Shown piece by piece: positions 23,001-32,655 of a DNA stretch of 64,000 bases (positions within the stretch are counted from its first letter, which is position 1; the number at the start of each line of letters is the position of its first letter). The DNA is taken from NCBI RefSeq assembly GCF_900102505.1, contig NZ_FMVT01000011.1, forward strand, positions 62,001 to 126,000, given 5' to 3'. The stretch comes from Paracoccus tibetensis (GTDB lineage: Bacteria; Pseudomonadota; Alphaproteobacteria; Rhodobacterales; Rhodobacteraceae). Position numbers and translations under genes: made by a program. The notes below the pieces were generated by a model. It worked only from the letters and a program-made list of their open reading frames with translations. It did no database searches and was not told the DNA's origin.

Positions 23001-23926
23001 TGGCAGTTCTTCTTCTGGCCGAAGTCATGAACGGCGAGCTGGGCGTTGACGCGACCGCGAAGGCCGTTGCCGCCGTGAAGCCGCTCGGCGACGTGACCGT
23101 CCTCTGCGCCGGCGCCTCGGCCCGCGGCGCGGCCGCGACCGCCGCCACCATCGAGGGCGTCGCGAAGGTCCTCGTCGCCGAGGATGCGCGCTACGGACAC
23201 CGACTGGCCGAACCGACCGCGGCGCTGCTGGCGCAGCTCGCTTCGAACTACAGCCACATCGCGGCGCCCGCGACGACCGACGCCAAGAACATCATGCCCC
23301 GCGTCGCCGCGCTTCTGGACGTGATGATCATCTCCGAGGTATCGGCCGTCATCGACGCTGACACGTTCGAGCGCCCGGTCTATGCCGGCAACGCGATCCA
23401 GACGGTGAAATCCGCCGACAGCGTGAAGGTCATGACCATCCGCAGCGCCAGCTTCGACGCCGCCGGCACCGGCGCCGGCGCCCCGGTCGAGGACGCGACG
23501 CTGGCCGACGATCCCGGCCTCTCGAGCTGGCTGAACGACGAGGTCGCCGCCTCCGACCGCCCCGAACTGGGCTCGGCCAAGCGCATCGTCTCAGGCGGCC
23601 GCGCGGTCGGCTCCAAGGAGCAGTTCGCGATGATCGAGACCCTCGCCGACAAGCTGGGTGCGGCCGTGGGCGCGTCCCGCGCGGCGGTCGACTCGGGTTA
23701 CGCGCCGAACGACTGGCAGGTCGGCCAGACCGGCAAGGTCGTCGCCCCCGACCTCTACGTGGCCGTCGGCATCTCGGGCGCGATCCAGCACCTCGCGGGG
23801 ATGAAGGACAGCAAGGTCATCGTCGCGATCAACAAGGACGAGGAGGCCCCGATCTTCCAGGTCGCCGATTACGGCCTGGTCGGAGACCTCTTCCAGATCG
23901 TCCCGGAACTGACCGAGAAGCTCTGA
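23000..23926 (+). CDS. etfA: Electron transfer flavoprotein subunit alpha
   Basis: The FAD-binding partner of EtfB. The ATG gives 308 residues; the stop of etfB and this start share one base. The FAD-binding domain shows [33 protein letters not shown] (split here into [15 protein letters not shown] and WQVGQTGK) and the final [26 protein letters not shown] motif ([14 protein letters not shown]). Length and order are normal. Confidence 0.97.
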   Translation: MAVLLLAEVMNGELGVDATAKAVAAVKPLGDVTVLCAGASARGAAATAATIEGVAKVLVAEDARYGHRLAEPTAALLAQLASNYSHIAAPATTDAKNIMPRVAALLDVMIISEVSAVIDADTFERPVYAGNAIQTVKSADSVKVMTIRSASFDAAGTGAGAPVEDATLADDPGLSSWLNDEVAASDRPELGSAKRIVSGGRAVGSKEQFAMIETLADKLGAAVGASRAAVDSGYAPNDWQVGQTGKVVAPDLYVAVGISGAIQHLAGMKDSKVIVAINKDEEAPIFQVADYGLVGDLFQIVPELTEKL

Positions 23927-23940
23927 CTCTCTCCTGTGCG

Positions 23941-23998
23941 CAAATATCCCGGGGGGGAGTCGCGGCACGCGACGGGGGGCAGCGCCCCCCTCCCCGGC
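23941..23998 (+). repeat. Intergenic double-hairpin repeat of the Rhodobacterales type
   Basis: After CAAATATCCC and a G run, two adjacent hairpins follow: GTCGCG/CGCGAC (23959-23973) and GGGGGG/CCCCCC (23974-23990, loop CAGCG). This arrangement, AAATATCCC plus a G tract plus a GC-rich hairpin, recurs in many Rhodobacterales intergenic regions as I recall them. It lies right after etfA and could also end its transcript. Only one copy is seen in this window. Confidence 0.5.
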
Positions 23999-24092
23999 AG
24001 CCCCACCGCCCCCGCCTCCGGCAGGGGCGGTTTTGCATTGCGGCACCCTGCGGCCCGCCCTATCGTCCGCCCGAGGAAAAACGGAGGACATC

Positions 24093-24968
24093 ATGGCGAT
24101 CCAATCTGTGGGCGTGGTCGGTGCGGGCCAGATGGGCAACGGGATTGCCCATGTCTTCGCGGTGGCGGGCTATGACGTGCTCCTGAGCGATGTCAGCCGC
24201 GACGCGCTCGACAAGGCCGTCGCGTTGATCGACAAGAACCTCGACCGCCAGGTCAGCCGCGAGAAGATCTCGGCCGAGGACAAGGCTGCTGCGATGGGCC
24301 GCATCCGCACCACCATGACCATCGCCGACCTCGGCGCGAGCGACCTCGTGATCGAGGCCGCGACCGAGCGCGAGGCCGTCAAGCACGAGATCTTCGCCCA
24401 GCTTCTGCCGCATCTGAAGCCGACGACCATCCTGACCTCGAACACGTCCTCGATCTCGATCACGCGGCTGGCCAGCCGCACCGACCGGCCCGAGAAGTTC
24501 ATGGGCTTCCACTTCATGAACCCCGTCCCGGTCATGCAGCTGGTCGAGCTGATCCGCGGCATCGCCACCGACGACGAGACCTACCAAGCCCTGCTGGCGG
24601 TCGTGGAGAAGCTGGGCAAGACCTCGGCCACGGCCGAGGATTTTCCGGCTTTCATCGTCAACCGCATCCTCATGCCGATGATCAACGAGGCGGTCTACAC
24701 GCTCTACGAGGGCGTCGGCTCGGTGAAGTCGATCGATCTCGCAATGAAGCTCGGCACCAACCATCCGATGGGCCCGCTGGAACTGGCCGACTTCATCGGC
24801 CTCGACACCTGCCTCGCGATCATGAACGTGCTGCATGACGGGCTGGCGGACACCAAGTACCGGCCCTGTCCGCTTCTGACGAAATATGTCGAAGCCGGCT
24901 GGCTGGGGCGCAAGACGGGCCGCGGCTTTTACGACTATCGCGGCGATACCCCGGTTCCGACACGCTGA
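24093..24968 (+). CDS. hbdA: 3-hydroxybutyryl-CoA dehydrogenase
   Basis: Oxidises 3-hydroxyacyl-CoA to 3-ketoacyl-CoA with NAD in beta-oxidation or C4 metabolism. The 291-residue protein has the dinucleotide motif GVVGAGQMGNGIA at residues 7-19, the catalytic histidine in FMGFHFMNPVPVM (near 143) and the C-terminal domain motif GRKTGRGFYDY. The chosen start (MAIQSVGVV) follows GGAGG; a 20-codon extension is rejected. The etfBA neighbours supply the electron route for the preceding acyl-CoA dehydrogenase step. Confidence 0.93.
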   Translation: MAIQSVGVVGAGQMGNGIAHVFAVAGYDVLLSDVSRDALDKAVALIDKNLDRQVSREKISAEDKAAAMGRIRTTMTIADLGASDLVIEAATEREAVKHEIFAQLLPHLKPTTILTSNTSSISITRLASRTDRPEKFMGFHFMNPVPVMQLVELIRGIATDDETYQALLAVVEKLGKTSATAEDFPAFIVNRILMPMINEAVYTLYEGVGSVKSIDLAMKLGTNHPMGPLELADFIGLDTCLAIMNVLHDGLADTKYRPCPLLTKYVEAGWLGRKTGRGFYDYRGDTPVPTR

Positions 24969-25047
24969 ATGTCGCTTTCGGGCGGGCATGGCGCGGCGCG
25001 CGGTCGTTGACTGAGCGGATAATCAACAAACCCGACAGGAGAGAGAC

Positions 25048-25980
25048 ATGACGTCAAGACCCCTGACCGCCGCCTTGGCGCTGAGCCTTCTTGCGGCCCC
25101 CGCCCTGGCCCAGGACCCGGCAGAGTGCAGCACCGTGCGCCTGTCCGATCCGGGCTGGACGGACATCACCGCCACCAACGGCGTCGCAGCGGTTCTTCTG
25201 GATGCGCTCGGCTACCAGGCCGACATCGCGACCCTTTCGGTTCCGGTGGGCTACGAGGCGCTGAAGGGCGCGCAGACCGACGTCTTCCTGGGCAACTGGA
25301 TGCCCGCGCAGCAGCGCTTCCGCGACGACCTCGACGCGTCGGGCACCGTGACCGAGCTGGTGCGGAACCTCGAGGGCGCCAAGTTCACCCTGGCCGTCAA
25401 CCCCGCCGCCGCCGAGCTGGGCGTAACCGACTTCGCCGACCTCGACGCTCATCGCGACGCCTTCCAGGGCCGCATCTACGGGATCGAGCCGGGCGCGCCG
25501 GCGAACCAGTCGATCCAGGCGATGATCGATTCGGACGAGTTCGGCCTCGGCGATTGGGAGCTCGTCGAAAGCGGCGAGCAGGCGATGCTGGCGCAGGTCA
25601 CGCGCAACAGCGGCACGCCGACCGTCTTTCTGGCCTGGGCGCCCCATCCGATGAACGAGGCGATCGACATCACCTATCTCTCGGGCGGCGACGCGCAGTT
25701 CGGGCCGGACTTCGGCGGCGCGACCGTCCACACCCTCGCCCGCAGCGCATGGACCGAGAGCTGCCCCAATGCCGCGCGTCTCTTCAGCCAGCTCGTCTTC
25801 GACGTGCCGATGGAGAACCAGCTGATGGGCAAGATCCTCGACGACGGCGCGGACGCGCAGGAGGCCGCCCGCGAATGGCTGGCCGAGAACCCGCAGGCGA
25901 TGGAGCCGTGGCTCGACGGCGTCACCACGCTGGACGGGCAGCCCGGTCTCGAGGCGGTGCAGGCGGCGGTCGCCGGCTGA
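25048..25980 (+). CDS. choX: Choline ABC transporter substrate-binding protein
   Basis: Periplasmic receptor for choline (ChoX family). The 310-residue precursor has a signal peptide (MTSRPLTAALALSLLAAPALA). The ligand-cage tryptophans of the family are visible in LSDPGWTDI (Trp37), VFLGNWMP and VFLAWAPHPMN. Cys27 and the cysteine in TESCPN probably form a disulfide. No ChoW permease or ChoV ATPase gene follows; betC starts 3 nt after the stop. Confidence 0.9.
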   Translation: MTSRPLTAALALSLLAAPALAQDPAECSTVRLSDPGWTDITATNGVAAVLLDALGYQADIATLSVPVGYEALKGAQTDVFLGNWMPAQQRFRDDLDASGTVTELVRNLEGAKFTLAVNPAAAELGVTDFADLDAHRDAFQGRIYGIEPGAPANQSIQAMIDSDEFGLGDWELVESGEQAMLAQVTRNSGTPTVFLAWAPHPMNEAIDITYLSGGDAQFGPDFGGATVHTLARSAWTESCPNAARLFSQLVFDVPMENQLMGKILDDGADAQEAAREWLAENPQAMEPWLDGVTTLDGQPGLEAVQAAVAG

Positions 25981-25983
25981 CGC

Positions 25984-27474
25984 ATGACGCCGAACATCCT
26001 GATCCTGATGGCGGATCAGCTGTCGGGGGTGCTTTTCCCCGACGGCCCCGCCGACTTCCTGCACGCCCCGAACCTGAAGCGCCTGGCCGAGCGTTCGACC
26101 CGCTACGCCAACGCATATACCGGCAGCCCGCTCTGCGCGCCGGGGCGGGCCAGCTTCATGTCGGGCCAGCTGCCAAGCCGCACGCGGGTCTACGACAACG
26201 CGGCCGAGTTCGCCTCGGACATCCCGACCTATGCCCATCACCTGCGCCGGGCGGGCTGGCACACCTGCCTGTCCGGCAAGATGCATTTCGTCGGCCCCGA
26301 CCAGCTGCACGGCTTCGAGGAGCGGCTGACGACCGACATCTACCCCGCCGACTTCGGTTGGACTCCGGATTACCGCAAGCCGGGCGAGCGGATCGACTGG
26401 TGGTATCACAACCTCGGCTCCGTCACCGGTGCCGGGGTCGCCGAGATCACCAACCAGCTCGAATATGACGACGAGGTCGCCTATCACGCCTGCCGCAAGC
26501 TCTATGACCTCGCGCGCGGCAAGGACGAGCGGCCCTGGTGCCTGACGGTCAGCTTCACTCATCCGCATGATCCGTTCGTGGCCCGGCGCAAGCACTGGGA
26601 CCTCTACGAGAACGCGCCCGAGTTGGCCGCCCCCGCGCCGATCCCCTACGAGGATCAGGACCCCCATTCGCAGCGCCTGATGGATGCCTGCGACTTCCGC
26701 GCGCTTGAGATCACGGACGAGCACATCCGCCGCGCCCGGCAGGGCTACTTCGCCAATATCAGCTATGTCGACGACAAGATCGGCGAGATCTTGGACGTGC
26801 TGGAGGCGACGCGGCAGGAGGCGATCATCCTGTTCCTGTCCGACCACGGCGAGATGCTGGGCGAGCGGGGGCTGTGGTTCAAGATGAACTTCTTCGAGGG
26901 CTCAGCCCGCGTGCCGCTGATGATCGCCGCGCAGGCGTTGGCGCCCGGCCGGGTGGATCAGCCGGTCAGCACAATCGACGTGCTGCCGACGCTCTGCGAT
27001 CTGGCGGGCCTGCCGATGGACGAGATCGCACCCTGGACCGATGGCGTGTCACTGGCGCAGGGCGGCGAACGCGGCCCGGTGCCGATGGAATACGCAGCCG
27101 AGGGCAGCGTGGCGCCGCTGGTCGCGCTGCGCGATGGGCGGTGGAAATACGTCCAATGTGCCGCCGATCCCGAGATGCTCTTCGATCTGGAGACCGATCC
27201 GGACGAGCGGGTGAACCTGGCCGCCGATCCGGCCCATACGGACACCCTGGCGCGGCTGCGGGGAATGGCGGGGGGCCGCTGGAACCTCGATGCCTTCGAC
27301 GCCGAGGTGCGGCAGAGCCAGGCGCGGCGCTGGATCGTCTACGAGGCGCTGCGGAACGGCGCTTACTACCCTTGGGACCACCAGCCGCTTCAGAAGGCGT
27401 CCGAGCGCTACATGCGCAACCACATGGACCTGAACGTGCTGGAGGACAGCCAGCGCTTTCCGCGCGGCGAGTGA
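25984..27474 (+). CDS. betC: Choline-sulfatase
   Basis: Hydrolyses choline-O-sulfate to choline and sulfate, giving choline for glycine betaine synthesis. The 496-residue protein has the sulfatase signature with the residue converted to formylglycine, Cys51 in SPLCAPGRASF, metal ligands in LMADQ near the start and LSDHGEMLGERG near residue 285, and the BetC C-terminal segment YYPWDHQPLQKASERYMRNH. It is in an operon with choX, consistent with a choline salvage pathway. It has no signal peptide, so it acts in the cytoplasm. Confidence 0.95.
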   Translation: MTPNILILMADQLSGVLFPDGPADFLHAPNLKRLAERSTRYANAYTGSPLCAPGRASFMSGQLPSRTRVYDNAAEFASDIPTYAHHLRRAGWHTCLSGKMHFVGPDQLHGFEERLTTDIYPADFGWTPDYRKPGERIDWWYHNLGSVTGAGVAEITNQLEYDDEVAYHACRKLYDLARGKDERPWCLTVSFTHPHDPFVARRKHWDLYENAPELAAPAPIPYEDQDPHSQRLMDACDFRALEITDEHIRRARQGYFANISYVDDKIGEILDVLEATRQEAIILFLSDHGEMLGERGLWFKMNFFEGSARVPLMIAAQALAPGRVDQPVSTIDVLPTLCDLAGLPMDEIAPWTDGVSLAQGGERGPVPMEYAAEGSVAPLVALRDGRWKYVQCAADPEMLFDLETDPDERVNLAADPAHTDTLARLRGMAGGRWNLDAFDAEVRQSQARRWIVYEALRNGAYYPWDHQPLQKASERYMRNHMDLNVLEDSQRFPRGE

Positions 27475-27482
27475 GAGAAGGC

Positions 27483-27503
27483 GGGGCCGGTCGTGCCGGC
27501 CCC
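27483..27503. terminator. Terminator-like hairpin between betC and the DUF2852 gene
   Basis: GGGGCCGG and CCGGCCCC pair perfectly around loop TCGTG in the 40-nt gap between two convergent genes. Neither side has a clear T run; the plus side reads GGTCTTGC. It could serve as a weak bidirectional terminator. Confidence 0.45.
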
Positions 27504-27514
27504 GGTCTTGCTGG

Positions 27515-27931
27515 TCAGGCCAGGTCGTGCGTCTCGGCCTTTTCGCCGCGCTTTTCCATGAACTGGTCGAATTCGGCCTTGTCCTTGGCCTCGCGCAGCT
27601 TCGCGAGGAAGTCGTTGAACTCGCGATGCTCGTCCTCGAGCCGCTTCAGCGTCTGCTCGCGATAGGCGTCGAAGGCGCTGTTGCCGGTGGTGGGCGCGTA
27701 ATAGCGGGGCGCGTGGCTGCGCTTGCTGCATCCGAACATGCGTTTGCTCCAGATCATGTAGACAAGAAGGGCCAGGCCAACCGGCCAGACGAAGACGAAG
27801 CCGAGGATCATGGCGATGATCCAGGCGAACTTGCCGCGCTCATCCAGCCAGTCGCGGCCCGAGGCGAGGATCTGACCCACCCCCATCTTGCCGCTGCGGA
27901 CCGGACCAAGCTCTTGCGAGGCTGTCTGCAT
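27515..27931 (-). CDS. DUF2852 membrane protein
   Basis: A 138-residue protein of unknown function. One strong transmembrane helix lies at about residues 35-60 (FAWIIAMILGFVFVWPVGL and following residues), then a basic turn WSKRMFGC, and a C-terminal charged helical part (residues 85-138, FDAYREQTLKRLEDEHREFNDFL split at residue 20) that could be coiled coil. This matches the DUF2852 family found in alphaproteobacteria. It stands alone, convergent with betC. Confidence 0.8.
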   Translation of the reverse strand: MQTASQELGPVRSGKMGVGQILASGRDWLDERGKFAWIIAMILGFVFVWPVGLALLVYMIWSKRMFGCSKRSHAPRYYAPTTGNSAFDAYREQTLKRLEDEHREFNDFLAKLREAKDKAEFDQFMEKRGEKAETHDLA

Positions 27932-28015
27932 TCCCGTGTCTCCCTATGTTAATGTTAATCACATTTACATAGATGGATGACAAAGGCGCGCGGTCAAGAG
28001 CCTCGTGCAGATTTT

Positions 28016-28627
28016 TCAGTCGATCAGGCCCAGCCCGCGCAGATAGACGATGACGCCGCTCTCCAGCATCTCGGCCGGCGCCACGGGACTGCGACTGCCA
28101 GGCTTGCCGCGGCCGAACAGCTCAACCACGCCGTGGCTCATCGCCCAGACATGGTTCGCCACCATCCGCACCGGCGGGCGCCGGTCCGCGGGCAGGCGCT
28201 CGAACAGCACCTCGGCAGCGTCCACCAGCGCGCGCTGCGCGCGCTCGGAGGCGGCGGCGAGATCGGCATTGCCCGCGATCGAGATCCCGCTTTCGAACAT
28301 CGCCATGTAATAGCCCGGCCGGTCGCGGGCGAAATCCAGATAGGCCTGGCCCATCCGCAGGAAGGCGGTCAGCGCCCGCGGGTTGCCGCCGTCGAAGGCG
28401 GCCTCCAGCCGGCCGGCAAACTCGATGAAGCCTTGGCCCGCGACCTCTTCCAGCAGGTCCTCGCGGCCCTTGAAATGGCGGTAGGGCGCGGCGGCCGAGA
28501 CGCCGGCGCGGCGGGCGGCCTCGGTCAGGGTGAAGGCCTGCGGGCCCTGTTCCTCGATCAGCGCGGCGGTGGCTTCCACAAGCGCCTGACGCAGGTTGCC
28601 GTGGTGGTAGGTCTTGCGCTCGGCCAC
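28016..28627 (-). CDS. TetR-family transcriptional regulator
   Basis: A 203-residue repressor-type protein. The N-terminal helix-turn-helix is clear: ALVEATAALIEEQGPQAFTL, then TEAARRAGVSAAAPYRHFKG (residues about 30-50). The C-terminal ligand domain contains a WHG-like motif (HVWAMSHGVVELFG). It begins with GTG, whose first base is shared with the ptsH stop codon, so it is translated by coupling to HPr. The ligand and targets are unknown; the operon context suggests a link to carbon/nitrogen PTS signalling or just hitch-hiked expression. Confidence 0.88.
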   Translation of the reverse strand: MAERKTYHHGNLRQALVEATAALIEEQGPQAFTLTEAARRAGVSAAAPYRHFKGREDLLEEVAGQGFIEFAGRLEAAFDGGNPRALTAFLRMGQAYLDFARDRPGYYMAMFESGISIAGNADLAAASERAQRALVDAAEVLFERLPADRRPPVRMVANHVWAMSHGVVELFGRGKPGSRSPVAPAEMLESGVIVYLRGLGLID

Positions 28628-28905
28628 TACATGCCTTCGCCGAAGTAATCCCCGACCAGCGCCTCGATGGCCTCGGCCAGCGCCGCGGCTTCCGGCCCCG
28701 AGGTGGTGACGGTGATGCAGCTGCCCCGCGGCGCGGTGAGCATCAAGAGACCCATGATGGAATCGCCCGACACGCTCATCCCGTCCTTCTCGACCTGGGC
28801 ATGGGCGTCGAAGCGCTCGACCACGTCGACGAACTTGGCGCTGGCGCGCGCGTGCAGCCCCTTGACGTTGATGATCGTCAGCTCTTTCGTGACGGACCCG
28901 CTCAT
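28627..28905 (-). CDS. ptsH: HPr phosphocarrier protein
   Basis: A 92-residue HPr. The phospho-accepting histidine is His18 in VKGLHARAS, and the kinase-target serine is Ser49 in GDSIMGLL, so it can be modified by both enzyme I and HprK. Alphaproteobacteria use this incomplete PTS for regulation, not sugar import. The start overlaps the end of the EIIA gene by 4 nt. Confidence 0.96.
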   Translation of the reverse strand: MSGSVTKELTIINVKGLHARASAKFVDVVERFDAHAQVEKDGMSVSGDSIMGLLMLTAPRGSCITVTTSGPEAAALAEAIEALVGDYFGEGM

Positions 28906-29324
28906 CGCACGCGCGATCCGGCGTCCATCGCGGCCTCCAGCGGCACGTTGTAGGAGTTGATGTATTTTCGCCCGGCCTCCTTGGCGAAGGCCACGGCATC
29001 CGGCACCGGCAGGTGGCGCGACTTGGCCAGCTTCACCAGCATCGGCAGGTTCGCCCCATAGAGGATCGCCCGGTCGCGCATGGCGCAGGCCGGCAGCGAC
29101 AGGTTCGAGGGCGAGCCGCCGAACAGATCGGTCACCACCACGACACCCTCGCCGGTGTCCACGGCATTCGCCGCATCCTTGATCTCGGCCGTCTTGGCGG
29201 CACGGTCATGGTCATCCTCGATCGCCACGGCGGCGATCCCGGCCTGCGGGCCGACGACATGCTCGACCGCCGAGAGATACTCTCTCGCCAGACCACCATG
29301 CGCTACGATCACAATCCCAATCAA
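28902..29324 (-). CDS. Mannose-type PTS EIIA component
   Basis: EIIA of the mannose class, receiving phosphate from HPr. The phospho-histidine is His9 in GIVIVAHGGLA. DLFGGSPSN (residues about 66-74) is the second conserved motif. I place the start at TTG (29322-29324), preceded by GGAAC; it gives 140 residues and aligns the N-terminus with relatives, whereas the longer reading adds 39 unconserved residues. No EIIB/C/D sugar permease is nearby, so the role is regulatory. Confidence 0.88.
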   Translation of the reverse strand: MIGIVIVAHGGLAREYLSAVEHVVGPQAGIAAVAIEDDHDRAAKTAEIKDAANAVDTGEGVVVVTDLFGGSPSNLSLPACAMRDRAILYGANLPMLVKLAKSRHLPVPDAVAFAKEAGRKYINSYNVPLEAAMDAGSRVR

Positions 29325-29355
29325 CGCGTTCCACCACGTCCAAAACAGGGTGCCA

Positions 29356-30324
29356 TCACGACGCCTCTCGCGCGGTCGCCTCTGCCTTGCCCTTGGGCTC
29401 GGCCTCGGTGCCGGCGGGCAGCAAGTTGATGCGCCGCTCAAGTTCCCTGTGCCTTATTGACACCGGCCAGCCATCCTTCGCAAGCGCGACGGCCATCATT
29501 TCCACCAAAGTGACGGAACGGTGTTTGCCGCCGGTGCAGCCGAAGCCAACCGAAAGATGCGACTTGCCTTCCTCCATATGGGCGGGCAGCACGAATCGAA
29601 CAAGATCCCGCGTCCGCTGGAAGAACTCGTCGAAGCGCGGGTCGGCGCGAACATGGGCCTGCACGGCGGCGTCCTGCCCGGTCATGGGGCGCAGCGTCTC
29701 GTCCCAGTGCGGGTTGTTCAGGAAGCGGCAGTCGAACATCATGTCCAGCCCGCGCGGCACCCCCCGCTTGTAGCTGAAACTGTGCAGCGACAGGCTGAGG
29801 CGGTTGTCCGGCCGCATGTCGAACCATCGCGTCAGCTCGGCCTTCAGGTCGTGCGGCGACAGCTCGGACGTGTCGAGCAGCACGTCCGCCCGGTCGCGGA
29901 TGGGCGCAAGGATGTCGATCTCGGTCAGCACCCCCGACAGCGGCTCGCGGTTCGGGGACAGCGGATGCCGGCGGCGGGTCTCGTTGTAGCGGCGCACCAG
30001 CACGTCGGCAGCGCAGTCGAGATACAGCACCTCGGGGGCGAAGTCCGGGCGGCGGGTCAGTCGGTCGATCAGCTCGATCACGCTGGTCGCGGCGAAGTCG
30101 CGGTTACGGACGTCGAGGCCAAGGGCCAGCGGCATCGGGCGCGGCGGGCCGTCCAGAAGGCGCGGGATCAGCGAGAGGGGCAGGTTGTCGATGGCCTCGA
30201 AGCCCAGATCCTCGAGCACGTTGATCGCCGTCGAGCGCCCCGCGCCCGAGGGGCCGGTCACCAGCACCAGCCGCTGCACATCCTGGCCGATGCCGTCTGT
30301 GATGGACCCCTCGCCTCTGGTCAT
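29356..30324 (-). CDS. rapZ: RNase adapter/nucleotide-binding protein RapZ
   Basis: RapZ (YvcJ family) binds nucleotides and in enterobacteria guides RNase E to small RNAs. The ATG follows GGAGGTGGG and gives 322 residues. The P-loop is GPSGAGRST (residues 24-32), with Arg30 where Lys is canonical; Walker B-like [10 protein letters not shown] and the C-terminal [10 protein letters not shown] loop are present. It sits 22 nt after hprK and before the EIIA gene, the standard alphaproteobacterial order. Confidence 0.93.
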   Translation of the reverse strand: MTRGEGSITDGIGQDVQRLVLVTGPSGAGRSTAINVLEDLGFEAIDNLPLSLIPRLLDGPPRPMPLALGLDVRNRDFAATSVIELIDRLTRRPDFAPEVLYLDCAADVLVRRYNETRRRHPLSPNREPLSGVLTEIDILAPIRDRADVLLDTSELSPHDLKAELTRWFDMRPDNRLSLSLHSFSYKRGVPRGLDMMFDCRFLNNPHWDETLRPMTGQDAAVQAHVRADPRFDEFFQRTRDLVRFVLPAHMEEGKSHLSVGFGCTGGKHRSVTLVEMMAVALAKDGWPVSIRHRELERRINLLPAGTEAEPKGKAEATAREAS

Positions 30325-30346
30325 CCCACCTCCGGGCCGATGTCGA

Positions 30347-30760
30347 TCAAGCATGCCGCGCGCCCAGCAGCATTTGCCGCAGCGCCGCGTAAAGATGCGG
30401 GCGATGGGGACCGAGGACAAGAGGCAGGCGCATGTCCATTAGGGTAGTGTGGCGCATCGGCGGCAGGCGCTGATCCTCCACCTGCCCGAGATCGCAGACG
30501 AGCGAGACCGTGACGGTGGGAACGAAGTCGGCGTTCAGGATGCCGACGCTGCGCGCTTCGATCCGCCCCTCCAGTTCTTTCGGAACCGATGCGGTCAACG
30601 CCGACCCCTCAAGACGCAGATCCGTGCGGTCGTCCGCCACCAGCGCAGCCCCGACGGCCATCAGCTCCAGCGCCAGCGTCGACTTGCCGGCGCCGGACGG
30701 GCCGAGGATCACGAGGCCCCGTCCATCAAGGGCCACCGTCGTCGCGTGAAGCTGGATCAT
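30347..30760 (-). CDS. hprK: HPr kinase/phosphorylase, short alphaproteobacterial form
   Basis: Phosphorylates HPr on its regulatory serine. The 137-residue protein has only the catalytic domain (Firmicute enzymes have about 310 residues): the P-loop GPSGAGKST is at residues 20-28, and LVADDRTDL carries the catalytic aspartates. The start [15 protein letters not shown] is chosen over one 15 codons upstream. In many relatives the chvG/chvI two-component genes precede hprK; here pckA is directly divergent. Confidence 0.92.
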   Translation of the reverse strand: MIQLHATTVALDGRGLVILGPSGAGKSTLALELMAVGAALVADDRTDLRLEGSALTASVPKELEGRIEARSVGILNADFVPTVTVSLVCDLGQVEDQRLPPMRHTTLMDMRLPLVLGPHRPHLYAALRQMLLGARHA

Positions 30761-30837
30761 GCGAATCACCTCCCCTCGCCCATCATGCCTGGACATGGTT
30801 AACACGAGGTCAAATCAGCCGTCGATTGCGGCTGTTG

Positions 30838-30873
30838 GCGATAACATACCCTGTTAGCGCAAACCGTTAGCGG
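30838..30873. promoter_or_regulatory. Operator candidate between hprK and pckA
   Basis: The 206-nt divergent region holds three related 7-8-mers: GCGATAAC (30838-30845), GTTAGCGC (30853-30860) and CGTTAGCGG (30865-30873). The first two form an imperfect inverted repeat, the last two a direct repeat with 13-nt phase. Such GTTAGCG half-sites resemble LacI-family operators. In Sinorhizobium pckA is controlled by the LacI-type regulator PckR; whether this is its site here is inference. Confidence 0.45.
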
Positions 30874-30966
30874 CCTCTGCTTCCGCGACGTTTGGTGCGT
30901 GTTATAGCCGATGAACATCGCCGCATCCGCCGGCGTCAATCTTGTCCCGAGTTACGGAGCCCAGAC

Positions 30967-32562
<1,596 letters not shown>

Positions 32563-32583
32563 GCGCAGGCGCCCCGCACGAAC

Positions 32584-32611
32584 AAACCCGCGCCGAAAGG
32601 CGCGGGTTTTT
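32584..32611 (+). terminator. Terminator after pckA
   Basis: AACCCGCGCC pairs with GGCGCGGGTT around loop GAAA, followed by TTTTC on the plus strand. It lies about 22 nt past the pckA stop and separates it from the convergent phoX gene. Confidence 0.85.
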
Positions 32612-32655
32612 CACATCGCGTCGGGCGGCCGGCGGCCGCCCGTCAATTTGACAGC

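Noticed and set aside
25008..25030. TTGACT plus GATAAT as a choX promoter
   Set aside because: The two elements are only about 6 nt apart, which is not a usable sigma-70 spacing.
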